From Coriaria nepalensis (Eukaryota > Streptophyta > Magnoliopsida > Cucurbitales > Coriariaceae): a DNA stretch of 64,000 nt. Position 1 is the stretch's first letter; the number at the start of each line of letters is the position of its first letter. The stretch spans positions 3,291,001 to 3,355,000 of the forward strand of contig CP114482.1 of the NCBI GenBank assembly GCA_027186245.1, given 5' to 3'. Both the position numbers and the translations under genes were made by a program. The notes beneath the pieces were generated by a model. It saw nothing but the letters and a program-made list of their open reading frames with translations, did not search any database and had not been told where the DNA came from. Shown one piece after another: positions 24,046 through 37,372 of this stretch.

Positions 24046-25137
24046 ATGGTGAATCAAAAGCCAAGAAAACCAGTTCTCCCATAAGATATTGTGGTTGAAA
24101 TTCTTTCAGATTGCCCATCAAATCTTTGTTGCGATTCAGGTGCATTTCTAAGGATTGGCTCTCTCTAATTTCCAGCACTCAATTTTCTAAATTGCATTCC
24201 GAAGGAGTCTCTTACTTCAACCACAACATTCTTGTAAAAACTTACCATAATTTTATGAGCATAAACCATGATGATTTGAATTCAGGCGCTTCGTCTAAAA
24301 GAATTCTAGCTTTCCGTTTTGACGCACCTGTGGGTACTGATATCCTTGGAACTTGCAATGGTTTAGTTTGTTTAACTTCATATAATGCCTAGGAGGAGTT
24401 TTGCATATGGAATTCCCACTACTTTGGAATAAAAGACATTTCCAGGCCTTGTTAATGGTGAACCATATGGTCACAAAATGTTTTAACTCATGTCATGGCT
24501 TTGGTTTTGATGAATCCTACGGTGACTACAAAGCTGTTATTGGTACCTGGCTGGATAAAAATCCCAATAAGTCCTAAGCGGAAAGTTTATGTTTGCTCAT
24601 TGAGAACAAATTAGTTTGAGGAGAATTGAGTGGTCAAATCTCCCCGTGACATTATTAGGTTTAGAAGTCCTGATCACTATGGAACTTTGACTAATGGAGC
24701 CCTCCACTGGTTATGCCAGAGCTATGTGCTTGGAGCTTTTGATTTATCAAAGGAGAAATTTCAAGAATTGCCCTTGCCCGATAAAAATGGAGAGACGAAA
24801 TTCATGATTTTTGGGGACTTCTAAATGGATGCCTTAGTATGTATGATAGATCTACTGATGATATTGTCCTGTAGATAATGAGGGAATATGGCATGAAGGA
24901 ATCGTGGACTAAGTTGATCAGTATATCGATGTACTTTCAATCAACCTATTGAAATTTTATTCCATTAACCCTTTGTGCTATTTGAAAAATTGTGATATTT
25001 TAGTGATGAATGGGTTTGAGTTGATCATGTATGATTGTGAAGGGAAGTTTAATTATGTCATGTTCGGCGACGATTGTAGATTATGTGAAGCAACAGTTTA
25101 TCTCGAGAGTCTACATCCGATTTGCTGCGACTTTTAG
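24046..25137 (+). pseudogene. Broken F-box (FBA-type) gene
   Basis: An ATG at 24046 opens a frame MVNQKPRKPVLP, then a stop replaces the residue before DIVVEILS. A one-base shift is then needed to continue the F-box as RLPIKSLLRFRCISKDWLSLI. The frame from 24111 continues through the usual linker to ILGTCNGLVCL, a landmark of the F-box-associated domain. After a stop near 24390, further matches sit in other frames: GTLTNGALHWLC...AFDLSKEKFQELPLP at about 24630-24824 and a last piece to 25137. Intact members are about 350-400 residues and act as SCF ubiquitin-ligase substrate adaptors. With several stops and shifts this copy cannot make one. It is an isolated, non-functional relict. Confidence 0.88.
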
Positions 25138-27620
25138 AAGGATGGACCTTCATGTTTTTTTATTTTAAAATGGTTAGTCATTTTCTCTTACTCAATCGAA
25201 GTACTTTATTTGTTATGCTTGCTCTGTCTTCGGAAATTCTATGGTTGTAGAATAGCTTAGGTGCATGCTGTCTTTGGATCAATATCAGAATCTCTTGATC
25301 ATATCATACTTGACATAGCAACTATTAGGATTGGTCATACATTGTTTAATGAAACAAATTTCAGGGTTTGTGTTATATTTACTTTGGTGATCGCTCCATG
25401 TGTAGCCGTTTTATCTAACCCGTTTACTTTTTTCTTCTAATTCTTAGAAAGTGAGCCAAAGTAACTTGATTTATATATGGAATGTCTATACATACATCCC
25501 GTTCATGTCTTCTGATGGTTGATCTTACCGGCTGCAGGATCAATACAAAGAAGGACCACTAGCACATTTTGGTTCATACTTTTGAATAGAAAGAGGAAGG
25601 TACTATCTCTGAATCGCTCTCTCGATCTGATAGACGACATATACTGAACGTTCTTAGCAATAATATGTATTGAAAAATTAGATGACAGGCATAGATGGAG
25701 TATTAATAGACCGGTCGGGTTTGCTGTTTTTCGCAGAAGCTGGTTTAATTTGCCTTACATGGAAGAAGCTTCAAGTATGTTTGTTTTGTAGAGATTGCTA
25801 AGATAGCCTTGGCCAAGTGATTGTAAAAGGTTCAAAATTTAGATACTGTTCTTAATTAATGAGTTTCTAAGCAATGGCTCCCTCTCATTTCCAGCACCAA
25901 ATTCGCTAAGTTGCATTCCCAAGGATTATCTGACCGCAACCAGACTCCTCGTAAGGACTGCTTACCGCATTGTCATGAGCATAATCAGAGCGGCTCGTGA
26001 TCAATTAGACTTAGATCAAATTAAAATTTGTATTTTAAGACAACTTGGATTCTATAATCATTAATATGTTCTAAGTTTGAATGAACCTAGAAACACAAAA
26101 ATCACAAAAATAAGAGACAACACGATGGCCGATCAAGTCAATAAGGGTTTTTTATAGAGAGTTTATGGAAGGCAATGATTTGGCTAAAAAGAGTTGTCTT
26201 TCCTCACAATAAAAATATATTTCTTTTTATACTTTTGATATGAGGACAAAACCCCGATAGGCCATTTCTATGACTTTGGGCTACGTCGGCCTATCCTCCC
26301 ATTAGGAGGGGTCGTCGCTTACTTTGAGACCTACTCATTATTAATGTGTTCAACCTCATTTCTACGAGTTTTGTCATGGAGTCATGCTCATCCTCTATCT
26401 ATGTATAAGGGATATTTGATTCAGGCCTAAGCCAAGATTATTGACCGTCAGTTTCATCCTCACCAGCCTTGAGATCAGCTTCACCACCACGGGGTCGTCC
26501 TCCACATCTTGTCTAAGCCTCAGATGGTCTCCGTCAGCCAGTGCTAAGGCGGCCCCTCAGATAAACCCAACAGATAGGAATTTCAATCTTTCTCTGAATC
26601 TACCGAAGCAAGTATTCGTGTTGATCATCATGCCAAGAAAATGGCATATAGTAAGAATGCTCGATTTGTTTGCAATAATAGAGTACAATATTAGGCAATA
26701 GCCAACAAAATGCCAAAATGGCATATGATGTCATATCACATTACCGCGTTAAAAAGGATCAAGATGAGTGATTCAAAAAATTACGTGGTTTAATTATTAT
26801 TGATTATTTCGTGGGTAAGCCTTTCAGACAGCATGATCGTACTAATTATTTGAGTTGTTAATAGCGAGTTGCTCCGATCCGGTCATTAGCTGCTACTTGC
26901 TACTCAAGTTCTGTTTCAGATTTAGATAAGAAATGAAGGATCAGGAAGAGTTTGGTCATGTTTCTGTAGTAAAAGAGAAAGGAAAAAAAAAAAGGCCAAA
27001 ATCACAGAAAAGCACAATCATCCAAAATACCTCCCTACCATCTATGAATTTAAACCCCAGTAAGAAAGTAAGACAGTGAAAGTATACACCGTAAGAATAT
27101 TTCAAAGTTGAGTTCTGACATCAAGTAGAAAGGATATCTAAAAGGTAGAATGATTTCTTCACGGACTTTCGGCTTGTCCATGCAAGACTTTCTACTTTAT
27201 AAAAAAAAGTTGAAAATGAATTTATCAGAAAAAGACCAACCATTCATTCTTACGAGATACGTACTGCATAAGACTTCCTGTTTTATAAACAAACAGTTCA
27301 AAGGTTTCCATCTACTTAAAACTTGCAACTTAGCAAACATAATTGCTTTGCTGGCCCAGTGAATTCTCCATCATGACCAGAAACAACACAGCAGTAATGA
27401 ATCGAGAGGTGAAAAAAGATACCCACTTGCACCCGCCAAACAAAATAACATTATCATTAATCAATCATCCACCCACAAATCCACAGAAGAAAATCATAGA
27501 ACAGTTCAAGACAAAGAGTTCATGTCTTCTCTTGATTCAATTTCATTCATAATTCAAACAATAACGAGAACAATAATGGCCTTAAAAACAAACACATAAA
27601 ATTGATTGAACATATTTTTC
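25138..27620. other. Intergenic region between the F-box relict and CIPK6
   Basis: Contains a second short F-box fragment at 25865-25990 (separate entry). The stretch 26130-26580, of higher GC than its surroundings, has no recognised family. The CIPK6 3' flank occupies the last few hundred bases. No other gene is supported. Confidence 0.5.
25865..25990 (+). pseudogene. Second, shorter F-box gene fragment
   Basis: Plus-strand translation gives VSKQWLPLISSTKFAKLHSQ, closely parallel to ISKDWLSLISSTQFSKLHSE in the relict at 24.1 kb. It covers only the end of the F-box and the start of the linker. It is best explained as the remnant of a tandem copy. Confidence 0.72.
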
Positions 27621-28922
27621 TCAAGCACCAGGCATGGTGTTTCCAGCAGGACAAGTCCAAGCAATGTCTTTTAGGGCAGGTCTAAGCTCTTTGCTACAGA
27701 ACTGATTATACTCCATAGTATCACCATGGTCCTTCTTCACCTCCACCACCAGAAAAGACGGCGTTAGGGCGAAAATCTCCACCCCGATCGCCAACTTCCC
27801 TTTCCTGCCACTCTCCTGCCCCTGCAATTTCACTATAGACTCACTCTTCTTCACATTAAACCTCACAGCCTTTGCAAGCTCTTCTAGCTTAGAAATCACA
27901 CTACTCGCTGGCTTCATGGTCGCAAATCTCATCTCTTCCTTCTCTTCCCTCTTCTTCTCCTCAAACAAGGGAGATAAATCGAACCCTTCTGATAAAGAGA
28001 TTATATGGAATGCATTTAGAGTCTCGGGCTGCTTCAACATCGATTTCTCAGAACTTTCGTCCAATTCTTGCTCTTCTTTTGCCCTTGTAGTTTTTGGAAT
28101 GGATTTCTTAAACCATGCGGAGTCCATGATTTTCGAAATCGAAATCCGGGTATTTGGATTTGGATCGAGAAGCTTGGTGATTAGTCTACGAGCTTCGGAA
28201 GAGAACCATGGTGGGCATTTAAAGTCTCCCCTGTAAATCTTTCTATACATGGCTACTAAATTATCATCCTGAAAGGGAAGAAAACCAGCAAGAAGAACAT
28301 ACAGGATTACACCACAAGACCAAAGGTCAGCTTTTGCACCATCATAACCTTTTTTTCCAATCACCTCAGGTGCAACATAAGCAGGTGTTCCACACGTAGT
28401 GTGTAATAACCCGTCTTGTTTCAAATGCTCCGAAAACGCAGTGAGGCCAAAATCAGTTACCTTAAGATTACCTTCTTCGTCAAGGAGAAGATTTTCCGGT
28501 TTCAGATCACGGTGATAGACTCCACGGCTGTGACAGAAATCGATGGCTGAGATCAATTGCTGGAAATAGACTCTAGCTAGGTCTTCTTTCAATCGGCCTT
28601 TCGCGATTTTGGAGAAGAGCTCACCGCCTCTGATCAACTCCATCGCGAGGTAGATCTTCGACTTACTCGCCATGACTTCATGGAGTTCTACGATGTTTGG
28701 ATGCTTCAACATCTTCATGACGGAGATTTCTCGCTTGACCTGCTCCATCATTCCGACCTTTATCACCTTCTCTTTCCCGACGACTTTCATGGCGACGTTT
28801 TTCCCGGTCTGTAAGTTTCTAGCATGATATACCTTCGCGAAGGTCCCATGGCCTAGAATCCTACCGAGCTCGTATTTTCCATGTAGCAAACTGGATCTGG
28901 AGTCTTTTTCCCCGTCGGACAT
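27621..28922 (-). CDS. CIPK6: CBL-interacting protein kinase 6 (SnRK3 family)
   Basis: Single uninterrupted exon of 433 residues, matching the intronless CIPK clade. The kinase domain runs from about residue 17 to 271: glycine loop [10 protein letters not shown] (24-33), ATP-binding K46, catalytic HRD (137-139), DFG (157-159), an activation loop with T175/T176 before CGTPAY, and APE at 184-186. The regulatory half has the NAF motif (N303-A304-F305, in [20 protein letters not shown]), which binds CBL calcium sensors, and a PP2C-interaction region near 331-365. Overall text is closest to CIPK6. CBL-CIPK6 pairs act at the plasma membrane and endomembranes on K+ channel (AKT2) delivery, salt and auxin responses. 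One small difference is FGLTAF where most CIPKs have FGLSA. A TATA box lies at 29331-29337. Confidence 0.95.
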   Translation of the reverse strand: MSDGEKDSRSSLLHGKYELGRILGHGTFAKVYHARNLQTGKNVAMKVVGKEKVIKVGMMEQVKREISVMKMLKHPNIVELHEVMASKSKIYLAMELIRGGELFSKIAKGRLKEDLARVYFQQLISAIDFCHSRGVYHRDLKPENLLLDEEGNLKVTDFGLTAFSEHLKQDGLLHTTCGTPAYVAPEVIGKKGYDGAKADLWSCGVILYVLLAGFLPFQDDNLVAMYRKIYRGDFKCPPWFSSEARRLITKLLDPNPNTRISISKIMDSAWFKKSIPKTTRAKEEQELDESSEKSMLKQPETLNAFHIISLSEGFDLSPLFEEKKREEKEEMRFATMKPASSVISKLEELAKAVRFNVKKSESIVKLQGQESGRKGKLAIGVEIFALTPSFLVVEVKKDHGDTMEYNQFCSKELRPALKDIAWTCPAGNTMPGA

Positions 28923-29340
28923 TTTCCTTCTTTCTTCTTCTTCTTTTTTTAATTTGTGATTTTCTGGTTCTTTGTTTCTTAGCTTAATCGGAACTTGTTA
29001 TGTACGACGAAATAAGGCTACCAAAATGGTAATAGGAAGAGGAACTGAAAATTGAGAGGGGGAAGAGAGAGAGGGAAAAGGAGGGAAAAGCGATCACCGG
29101 CCGGAGATCAACCGTCCTCGACGTGTTTCCGGTGGCAATTCCTGCCGCCGGTAGATTTCTTGGCTTGTCCTCTCAGTTTAGTTTCCGTCAATGTCATCTC
29201 TCTCGCTCTGCATTCCCTAAAACACCTCCCTCCCTCTCTCTCTCTCTCCCTCCCTCCCTCAAGAACTCAAGAACGACTTTTTATTCTGGCTTTCTAAATT
29301 TTTTTCCTGATCCATTGCACTGGGTTGGGTTTATATAGAT
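28923..29340 (-). promoter_or_regulatory. CIPK6 leader and core promoter
   Basis: The minus strand has TATATAA at 29337-29331. Between it and the ATG (28922) lies a leader of about 380 nt with GA-rich microsatellites; on the plus strand these read as CCCTCC and CTCTCT runs at about 29227-29262. A second purine-rich tract at 29057-29090 follows. GA/CT-rich leaders are frequent in plant core promoters. Confidence 0.55.
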
Positions 29341-29778
29341 CTCTAGATACTGAAATTACGATTAAGTCCCCAAGTTGGATGTATATAAAAGGAGATGAAT
29401 CTGACGGTTACTAAATTCTAACTTTGAGGCGTCCAGATTATTGATCTAATTTAATTGACTCAATTAATATTTTTTATATTTTATATTTATAATTTAACAT
29501 CTAAAATATATATTTATTATAATAAATTTTAGTATTATTTTTTTAATATATTTTAATTAATTAATTTATATGACGTCAAATGTGTCTGTCCACGTAATTA
29601 GAGTTTTAAATTTTCTTTTAATCATAATTTATCTATTTTTATTTTAAAACTTTAGAATTTCTCTCTTCTTTCCTTAAGTTGACTATTTTTCATTTCACAT
29701 GGAGCTTAAAAAATTATAAAATGTCGGAACCACGACAGATACGTTTCACGTGCCAATCACATGCAAAAATTCATTAAA

Positions 29779-29819
<41 letters not shown>

Positions 29820-32800
29820 ATATTAATTATAGTCATATAAATTTTTAAGAGACTTATTATAATAAATATTAGTTTTGAAAATTAATTATAATTTTCTTTT
29901 ATATATATATATATATATATATAATATTTTATTGCTGTAATATTTATAATCACAATAGTTTAAGTTACTAATGATGATGCCACACTAAAATGAACGATCC
30001 ATTATGACGGTTTAAGGTCTTGACTCTTCATGATGGGACAAACATACACTTCATTAACGATTGGATTAATATTAAATTATTTTAGACATCATCATCATCA
30101 TCTTCAGATCCTAATTATCTATTTCTTTTCTCTCTTTTCCTCCCCAAAAAAAAAAAAAAAATTATAATGACAAAAAAACCCAGTTTATGAAGTGTTCTTA
30201 GATCTGCAGAGATATTACATATGAGTGAGGAGCTTAATATATATATATCTCCAATAATTATAATATTATCATAAAGGTGGATAAAATTTTTTATTTGATG
30301 AGTCACCGGTTTTGATTTCGGACTCGATATAAAAAAAGTATATACTAATTAAGGAGATAGTATTAATACTAATTTCGATAATAGTAATTAAAATTGAGAT
30401 TAATTTAAAAATATTTTTATATCTTAAATACTAATTAATATTAATATTAATATTAATGAGATTTGAAAATATTATATATATATATATAGATTGAAGTATC
30501 ATTATATTTATTTGTTTTAAAATATTGAACATCTTTTTTTTTTACTACTAATTTAATCACCGGCCACTAAGCAATTTTTTTTAATGATTTTTAGGACTTT
30601 TTTTAATGAAGATATTTATGAATGAAAACATTAAAATAAAACATGATAAAGACAGACAAGACAATATTAACTTATCAGATTGTGCGAATAAACGGAGCAG
30701 CCACGTGATAAGATAGGGGGATGGAAAAAATTAAAAAAAAATTAACAATATTTTAAATTTAATTAATTATTTATTTATTTAAAAAAAATATCATTATCAA
30801 TCATAATTTATTTATGGTATGTTTTGGCTTTGATTGCCACCGGAAATAATAATAAGTAAAAATTTTGAAAATCTATTTTTAAGAATAATGGCCGGAATGA
30901 AATATTTTAAAGGAATGAAATAATAATATATAATTAAAATTAATTAATTTATCTAAAATATTTTTTTATGTTTGATTTAATTATGCATGAAAATACATTC
31001 CACCATTTTTATTTCAAAATTTACCCTCACTTTCGCTATCTCTCTTATTTGAGATTCTTTTAATATAAAATATATTTTAAAAATAATTATATTTATCATA
31101 TCATGTCATATCATCTTTTTTTATAAAAAAATTATTCTAAGTATTAAAAATAATTATACTGTATGGAAGAGCTGATTCTACTCTCACCGATCGGACTTCC
31201 CCATTTTCTTTCATTTCGACTTTCTCCTACTTGGTTGTGAGTTCATCGAGATATAGTGAACTTGAAGTGATATAGTGAACCTAAAGCGGGATGAGATCTT
31301 CGATGGCGGATCTTGAGGTAGCCTGGACTTTCAAGTCCTAGAACGAAAAAACTAGAATCATGGGAAAATAAGTTAGTGTTTTCGAGATGGAAAGAGAACA
31401 AATGTATTGGATATGGCTTCAATGGCGGATTTGATGTGTCTAGTAAGAATAGAGAAGATGATACTGATTCATAAAATTTATCTTTTATTATTTACACACT
31501 AAATTATTTAATCGAAATAAAATGAAAAAAATAAATATAATCCGAGTTCCCAAATAAAAATTTGAGATAATGATAATATTATTAGTTTTGTGATAAAATA
31601 AGTCAAATGTATATAAAAATAAACGTGCATTCCTAATTATAAATGAGAAAAAATGGGAATAAGAGTTAGCTGTTTTATTGAATTTTTTATTTTATTTTAT
31701 TTTATTTTTTTAATTTAAGTGGTATTAAAAATTTAAGATATTTTTTAAGATCCGAATTCGAGATCCCATCCTTTCGTGTAGGTCCCACTGACCCTAATAC
31801 GACAAGCTTCTTCATCTTGTTCACTTGTCTTTATATCACGTGTTATGCGGTTGACCCCCCAAACCCACAGCCACATATGATTATTATACGGTCCAATTTC
31901 ATTCAACTCTTTTCGTTGATGAATTAATTAATAAAAAATAAATTTAATTTTTTTAAAATTAAATAATATTTAATTTATATTATACTATATTTTAAGTTAT
32001 ATTAATTTTACGTATAAAATCCTTTTTGACACATGAGATGTACGAACTTGCAGGCTTGTTTTGTAACTTGCACAAACATCATCTCGCTCGTTCGTTCATG
32101 TGTGGTGGGGTCAGGTAAAACGAATTATGAGCGGTCTAAATAATTTTGAAGGAAATTTATAAAATAAATAAAATAGAATAATGGACTAAAAATGCATCAT
32201 CCAAACATAGTAAGGTGGGACCGAGGGGTTACACCACGCGTGATTGTGAATGGATCTAAAAATAGATGTTTTAATTTCTAAGTAGAATACTCAGACGTGG
32301 CTGATATATACCTTTACTTGGTAGATAAGTCACAATGAAGCTCTATTTTTAATCACCAAATAAATAAATAAATAAATAAACCTATTGTGCATATACACCT
32401 ACCATAATTTGCAGTTTTTTTTTTATTAAAAAAATAATTATGTATACTAAATTATAAATAAAATGACGAGATTTTAATAAAAATTTAATTTTTTTTTAAA
32501 TTAATTAATAATTAAAATAATTAAGTTATTTTTTTTTTATATTTTAATTTATCAATAGTTCTATTTAAAATGTGTAATATAATAATATGACATGTATCGT
32601 TATTTTGAGTTTATACATAATATATATATATATATATGATATAGAGCACGTGAGGGCGATAAATACTATGACTCATATAAATAACGATAGTTCAATCACG
32701 TATTAAATTTGACTCAGATACTCTATTAGAAATATGAGCTTCTATTCTAAAATTAATTGACAATGAGAGAGAAATTCATTCATCTTTCTTATATACTCAT

Positions 32801-33129
32801 TTTTTCAAGAATTTATTTTAAGATGTGATATAATATTCTCAATAATTTTAACTTTGAGTATAATTATGGTTTAATGAAATAATCGAATTTCTCATTTTCA
32901 GAAAGAAAAAAAATATTGAATGTGATTATACGAATTTCTTAATAATGATTTTAAAAAAAACCTAACATCAAGGCTTGCATAATTAAGTTTTCGACCTTAT
33001 AATCGTTATGAAATATGAATATCGTTATATAGACTACTAGATAGGAATGTAAATAAACATCTATGAATTTAAAGATTATATAGAATATAACTATTGCTTC
33101 ATATTTCAACATCTTCATGATTGAATTAG
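29341..33129. other. Long AT-rich intergenic DNA
   Basis: Dominated by AT microsatellites ((AT)n at 29789-29809, 29902-29923 and 30475-30488) and AATTAATT-type words. A unique-looking segment of more balanced composition lies at about 31160-31460, with no coding frame. No gene is supported. Confidence 0.55.
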
Positions 33130-33540
33130 AGGATTGATTGAGTAGTTGCCACTCAAAATTCGCCCCAATAGTATATTCATTGAGTCACACTTGCACGGCA
33201 AAAGAAATACGAAGTGAAAGTAGAAATTATTATCTACAAACCTCCTCTGATTTTTAAATCAGTAATGTATTTAAAATAATCAATAATGAAAATAATCTTA
33301 AATTGTGAGCATTCAAAAATGTACCTTACGTGCCTCATAAATGGGGTATTTATAGAGTTCAGTTGATAGTATTCTTAAGATAGAATCCAAGAAAATCTCC
33401 CTTTGGTCGTGACCCCCAATTGGTTGCTTAGCCCTTAGTTGGTCTTCTTAAGGCATCCTTCACCCTAGCCGTGGCCCCTAGTTGGTTGTTTGGCCCGAGC
33501 TAGTGAGCTCAAATATAAAATCTACTAAGGTTTACACCTT
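33130..33540 (-). mobile_element. Probable Ty3/gypsy-type or non-autonomous LTR fragment
   Basis: On the minus strand CTATAAATACCCC (near 33355-33343) is a clear TATA context. Downstream comes ATTACTGATTTAAAAATCAGAGG (near 33267-33245), a degenerate form of the motif ATTACTgacTTaagCaTCgGAG found in the R/U5 of many plant gypsy and TRIM/LARD LTRs. Both borders are approximate. No coding part is adjacent. Confidence 0.45.
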
Positions 33541-33879
33541 TATGGTTGTGCGAGGTTTGTAGTTGATGTTGAATTCACCCAAGTCCATTGACCACTTGAG
33601 GAGAAAAACAGTCCTAGATCCATATCCAGGAAATGCCTAAAGTATGATGCTCTAAATATTTTCAACTCTCTCACATTCAACTTCTCCTTAATCTTCTTAA
33701 TCACCTCGTGCAGCCTCGATTGCAAAGTAATCGTGCAACCGAAATAACAATCGTAGCACAAGATCAGTTTTAGTTAAAGTAACTCTTGTCTTAAAAACTA
33801 ACACAAAATAATAATGAATTACACAATAAATCAAACAATTATAGTAAATAATTTGGTTCAGGACAAGATCTAAAATTCC

Positions 33880-34440
33880 AGACAGAGAACTTGCTCTACA
33901 TTTTCAATCTCGGTTCACCAAGTTTGGTGATCGCAGACTGAGAACCCATACCAATTTCGGTGATCCTTGAGCAAGTTCTCGATTTGCGTTCACCTCTTTC
34001 GACGATTCCAAAATCGATTTCTCAGTCTAGGTACTTGGTCGAGGATCACAGAAACTTAGACTGAGTTCTTTGTGTAGGTTCACCTGTTTCAATCAACCAA
34101 ATCGAGAACTTGGTCTTAGTTCTCGATTTAGGATTGCTGAAACTAGTGAACACATACCAAGAACTCAATATGGTTTATCAATTTAGGGTTGTCGAAACTA
34201 GTGAACCGACCAAGAACCCGGTCTAAGTTTTGGTGATCCCAAAATGAGTTCTTGGTCTGGGATCACCGACACTTAGATTGAATTCTCAGTCTGGGTTCAC
34301 CTATTTTGGTTATACTAGACCAAGAACTCAATTCGGGTTCTCGAGCTCAGATTGCGGAAATTGATGAACCCAGATCAACTCGGTCAAAGTTTCGATGATA
34401 CCAAATCGAGTTTGGTATCATCCAAACCTATTTTTTTAGT
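33880..34440. repeat. Block of degenerate direct and inverted repeats
   Basis: The words GGTTCACC/GGTGAACC, AGTTCTCGATTT, TTGGTCT and GGTGATCC recur many times in both orientations. Examples are gttctcgatttgcgttcacc and its variants near 33978, 34120 and 34280. Spacing is irregular, roughly 55-65 bases between related words. Composition is clearly less AT-rich than the flanks. It has no open frame and no resemblance to a known element that I recognise. Confidence 0.6.
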
Positions 34441-35474
34441 CCCAAACGATAAACTTCTTATCAATAGATTCACAATTTTATTCCCTAACTAATCCCTATC
34501 AATTTCATTACATCCACAAGAATAAATAAGGTTTGGGATTCTCTTAGGAACTTCATTGAACACCTTATGTACATAGTAAATATCTTCAATTTTCAATCTT
34601 ATATTTACATGTTTGGTCACCAACAACTTAATCCAAAGACAACTAAAATTACATACCTCCTCTGAGTTTGCTTCCCGATTGTGAGACTTTGAAAACTGCA
34701 AGGCAGAGGGACGACTTGATCGTGTGGTGGTTCGATGACTTGCTCGTGGATACTAACTTGAAAGCATTCTTCGATGTCTGGTTGGATACTAACGAAAGGA
34801 AGAGACCTCCAAATGGGGTAGGGAGATCAAAATGTTGGGAGATCAAGATTATTTAAATGGAATTAAGATGTTAAATTAGGGAGATCGGGATCATTCATAT
34901 TGATTTGATATCGGTATGAATTTAACTGATTTGGTATCACTTTCAACTAATAATATTTTAATATATCCAAAATTTTGATTTTTAAAATTATTCTAATATA
35001 ATTTTTAAAATATATCCAAAACTTATTCTAATAAAAACCTTAAAATTTTTTTTTAAAAAAATTGTTAAGCTCATCAATTTAACATAATATTAAAACAATA
35101 TCTCACTAATTGATTTTTTTTTCTCATTATTTTCCCTTTCTCATTTTCTTAGGAGCCAAATGCCTTCGATTTTCTTTTCTCTCCTGGATTTCACCCATTT
35201 CAACCCAATCAACTCCTAGCAATCATAGAAAGCTTTGTAAACCTTATTCGATCATCTCTGCATCAATTTTTTCCGAATTCAATCAGTTTTCAGCTCCAAT
35301 CAATTTAACATTTTCTAAAGTACTTTTAACCAAAAAATCAACTTAAGACTAATCAAAATAAGGCGATTTTCTCCTATGTGAGAATTAGTGGAAATATTGA
35401 TCCAATCAATTGATGACAGTTAAAATGGTAGGCTGGTAGCTAGAAATAATTGAGGCCGTAATCCTGTTTGTTAC

Positions 35475-35511
<37 letters not shown>

Positions 35512-37372
35512 TATCAATATCAAATTCGGCCACTCAAAATTAGACACTCATCGCATCTTTCAACTTTGAGCAATATGATAACACAAGTTTTCTTACCAGC
35601 TCCCATTCATAATCTACCTCAATCGATCAAACATATATATATATATATATATATATATTAAACAATTGTATAAGCATGATTACCAAGCAGGTCCGGATGG
35701 TTCTGAACATCATCCTATTCATTTGTACGTCAAACCTAATTTCATTATTTGATTCCATTCCACGTAGAAAAGCAAAAGATTGGTTCTATCTCTAAATATC
35801 AGTTCCCTTATTGCCAATAAGAACTCGACGTATTATCACTTATTGCAATGAGCAATAATGGTAGGGCTATTGAAACAACCGTGAGATGGCTAGCTAGTTT
35901 TGTGAGATGGCTAACAAGTATCATTAACTTACGTGTAAATCATGATTCAAATAGCTTTGAATATAAACCCTAAGTATAACTTTGTTTTAAGATGACAAAA
36001 CCCATATACTTAAATCTCTTTTTTATCCATATTTTTTTAAGAATAATTAAATTAACTATTATCGAAATTTCACGTAGTATTTAATAAAACTATTCAATAA
36101 AAAAAAAACAATAATTAATAAATAAGACAAGAAATTAATTTTATTTTCTTTATAAATAAAATACATCAAATTTAACATGTGATCCTTTTCCCATAGAGCT
36201 GAAAGATTGAAGAAATGGAGAGGAGAAGTCCCTCACGTATCTTTACTCTTTTAAGAAATTAAATTTAAATAAATTTTAAATAAAGTGATAAAGAAATTAA
36301 TATAATTATTTATTAATCCATTTATCAAATATAATATAAATAATTATTATTTTATATTATTTTATTTAAATTTAATTTTATTACCATTTTTCATTTTTTT
36401 CAATAGAGAGACCTCTCTCGTATGCATATAAAACTAGTTCGAGCATGCCCTTTGATGGTTCCTTATTTCTAATAAGGAATACAAATTAGGTACGAAATGT
36501 ATATTATGCCAACCCCATACCACGTACGAATTTAGACAGATATACGTTGTTTTCTTCTCCATTACCAAACACGTGCGTCAATGTTTCCATATGTAATCTA
36601 TTTACTGTTTCAATCCAAGCGAGTTAAACGATAGTTCTATGAAGATAGGTCTATTCAAGCAGTGTTTCACCGCAATATTATAACTTTAGTTTAGAGGCAG
36701 AGAGATTCCAGGGAGGTGGTGATGGTGGGCGCAGCACGGCGGTTGGATGGTGATGGTGGCATGGATGACACCGTGACACGGTCGACTAAACTTATAATTT
36801 ATTATAAATTTAAGTAGATCTATTTATAATTCTAAAATTTTAACTTTAAATTAAAGTAAATATGAAGCAATCCACTAATCCTCGTAACATAAAAAAAATC
36901 AATCTATAATATCAATAAAATTGAAGGATTTACCCAACTTCCCTGAACTAAAAAATTTCAGGACGAAAGCCAATGACATTTAGTTCAAGACATGGGCTGC
37001 TCAGACTTTGGGCCTCACTCCATGACATAGGGGTTCGAGATATGGGCTCATTGGGCCAACACGTGCATAAACATCACTTCTATTGACCTAGCTAGGGTTA
37101 CTATTATTATTTTCTTTTATTATATTTTTACTTGAAATAAGAAAATAAAAAACAAAGAGAAGCAGAATAATAAAGCAACTAGCGGAGCAAATTATTGGCC
37201 AAAAATAAATAAATGAAGTAATTTTTTTTTTTTTATCAGTAAAAGTTATGGGCCAAAAATGGCACTTATCCAAATTTATTTACACAACAAAGTAAAAAAA
37301 GATTATCATAACGACAGGTAGTAATTTCGGTTAACGACATTATTCGACATGCAATGCATGCCGTCAGATTCC
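34441..37372. other. Intergenic DNA upstream of nothing recognised
   Basis: AT-rich with (AT)n arrays at 35478-35508 and 35634-35658. The segment 36700-36790 is GGTGATGG-rich but has no coding frame. No gene or transposon end identified. The last 150 bases are the 3' flank of the reticulon gene. Confidence 0.5.
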
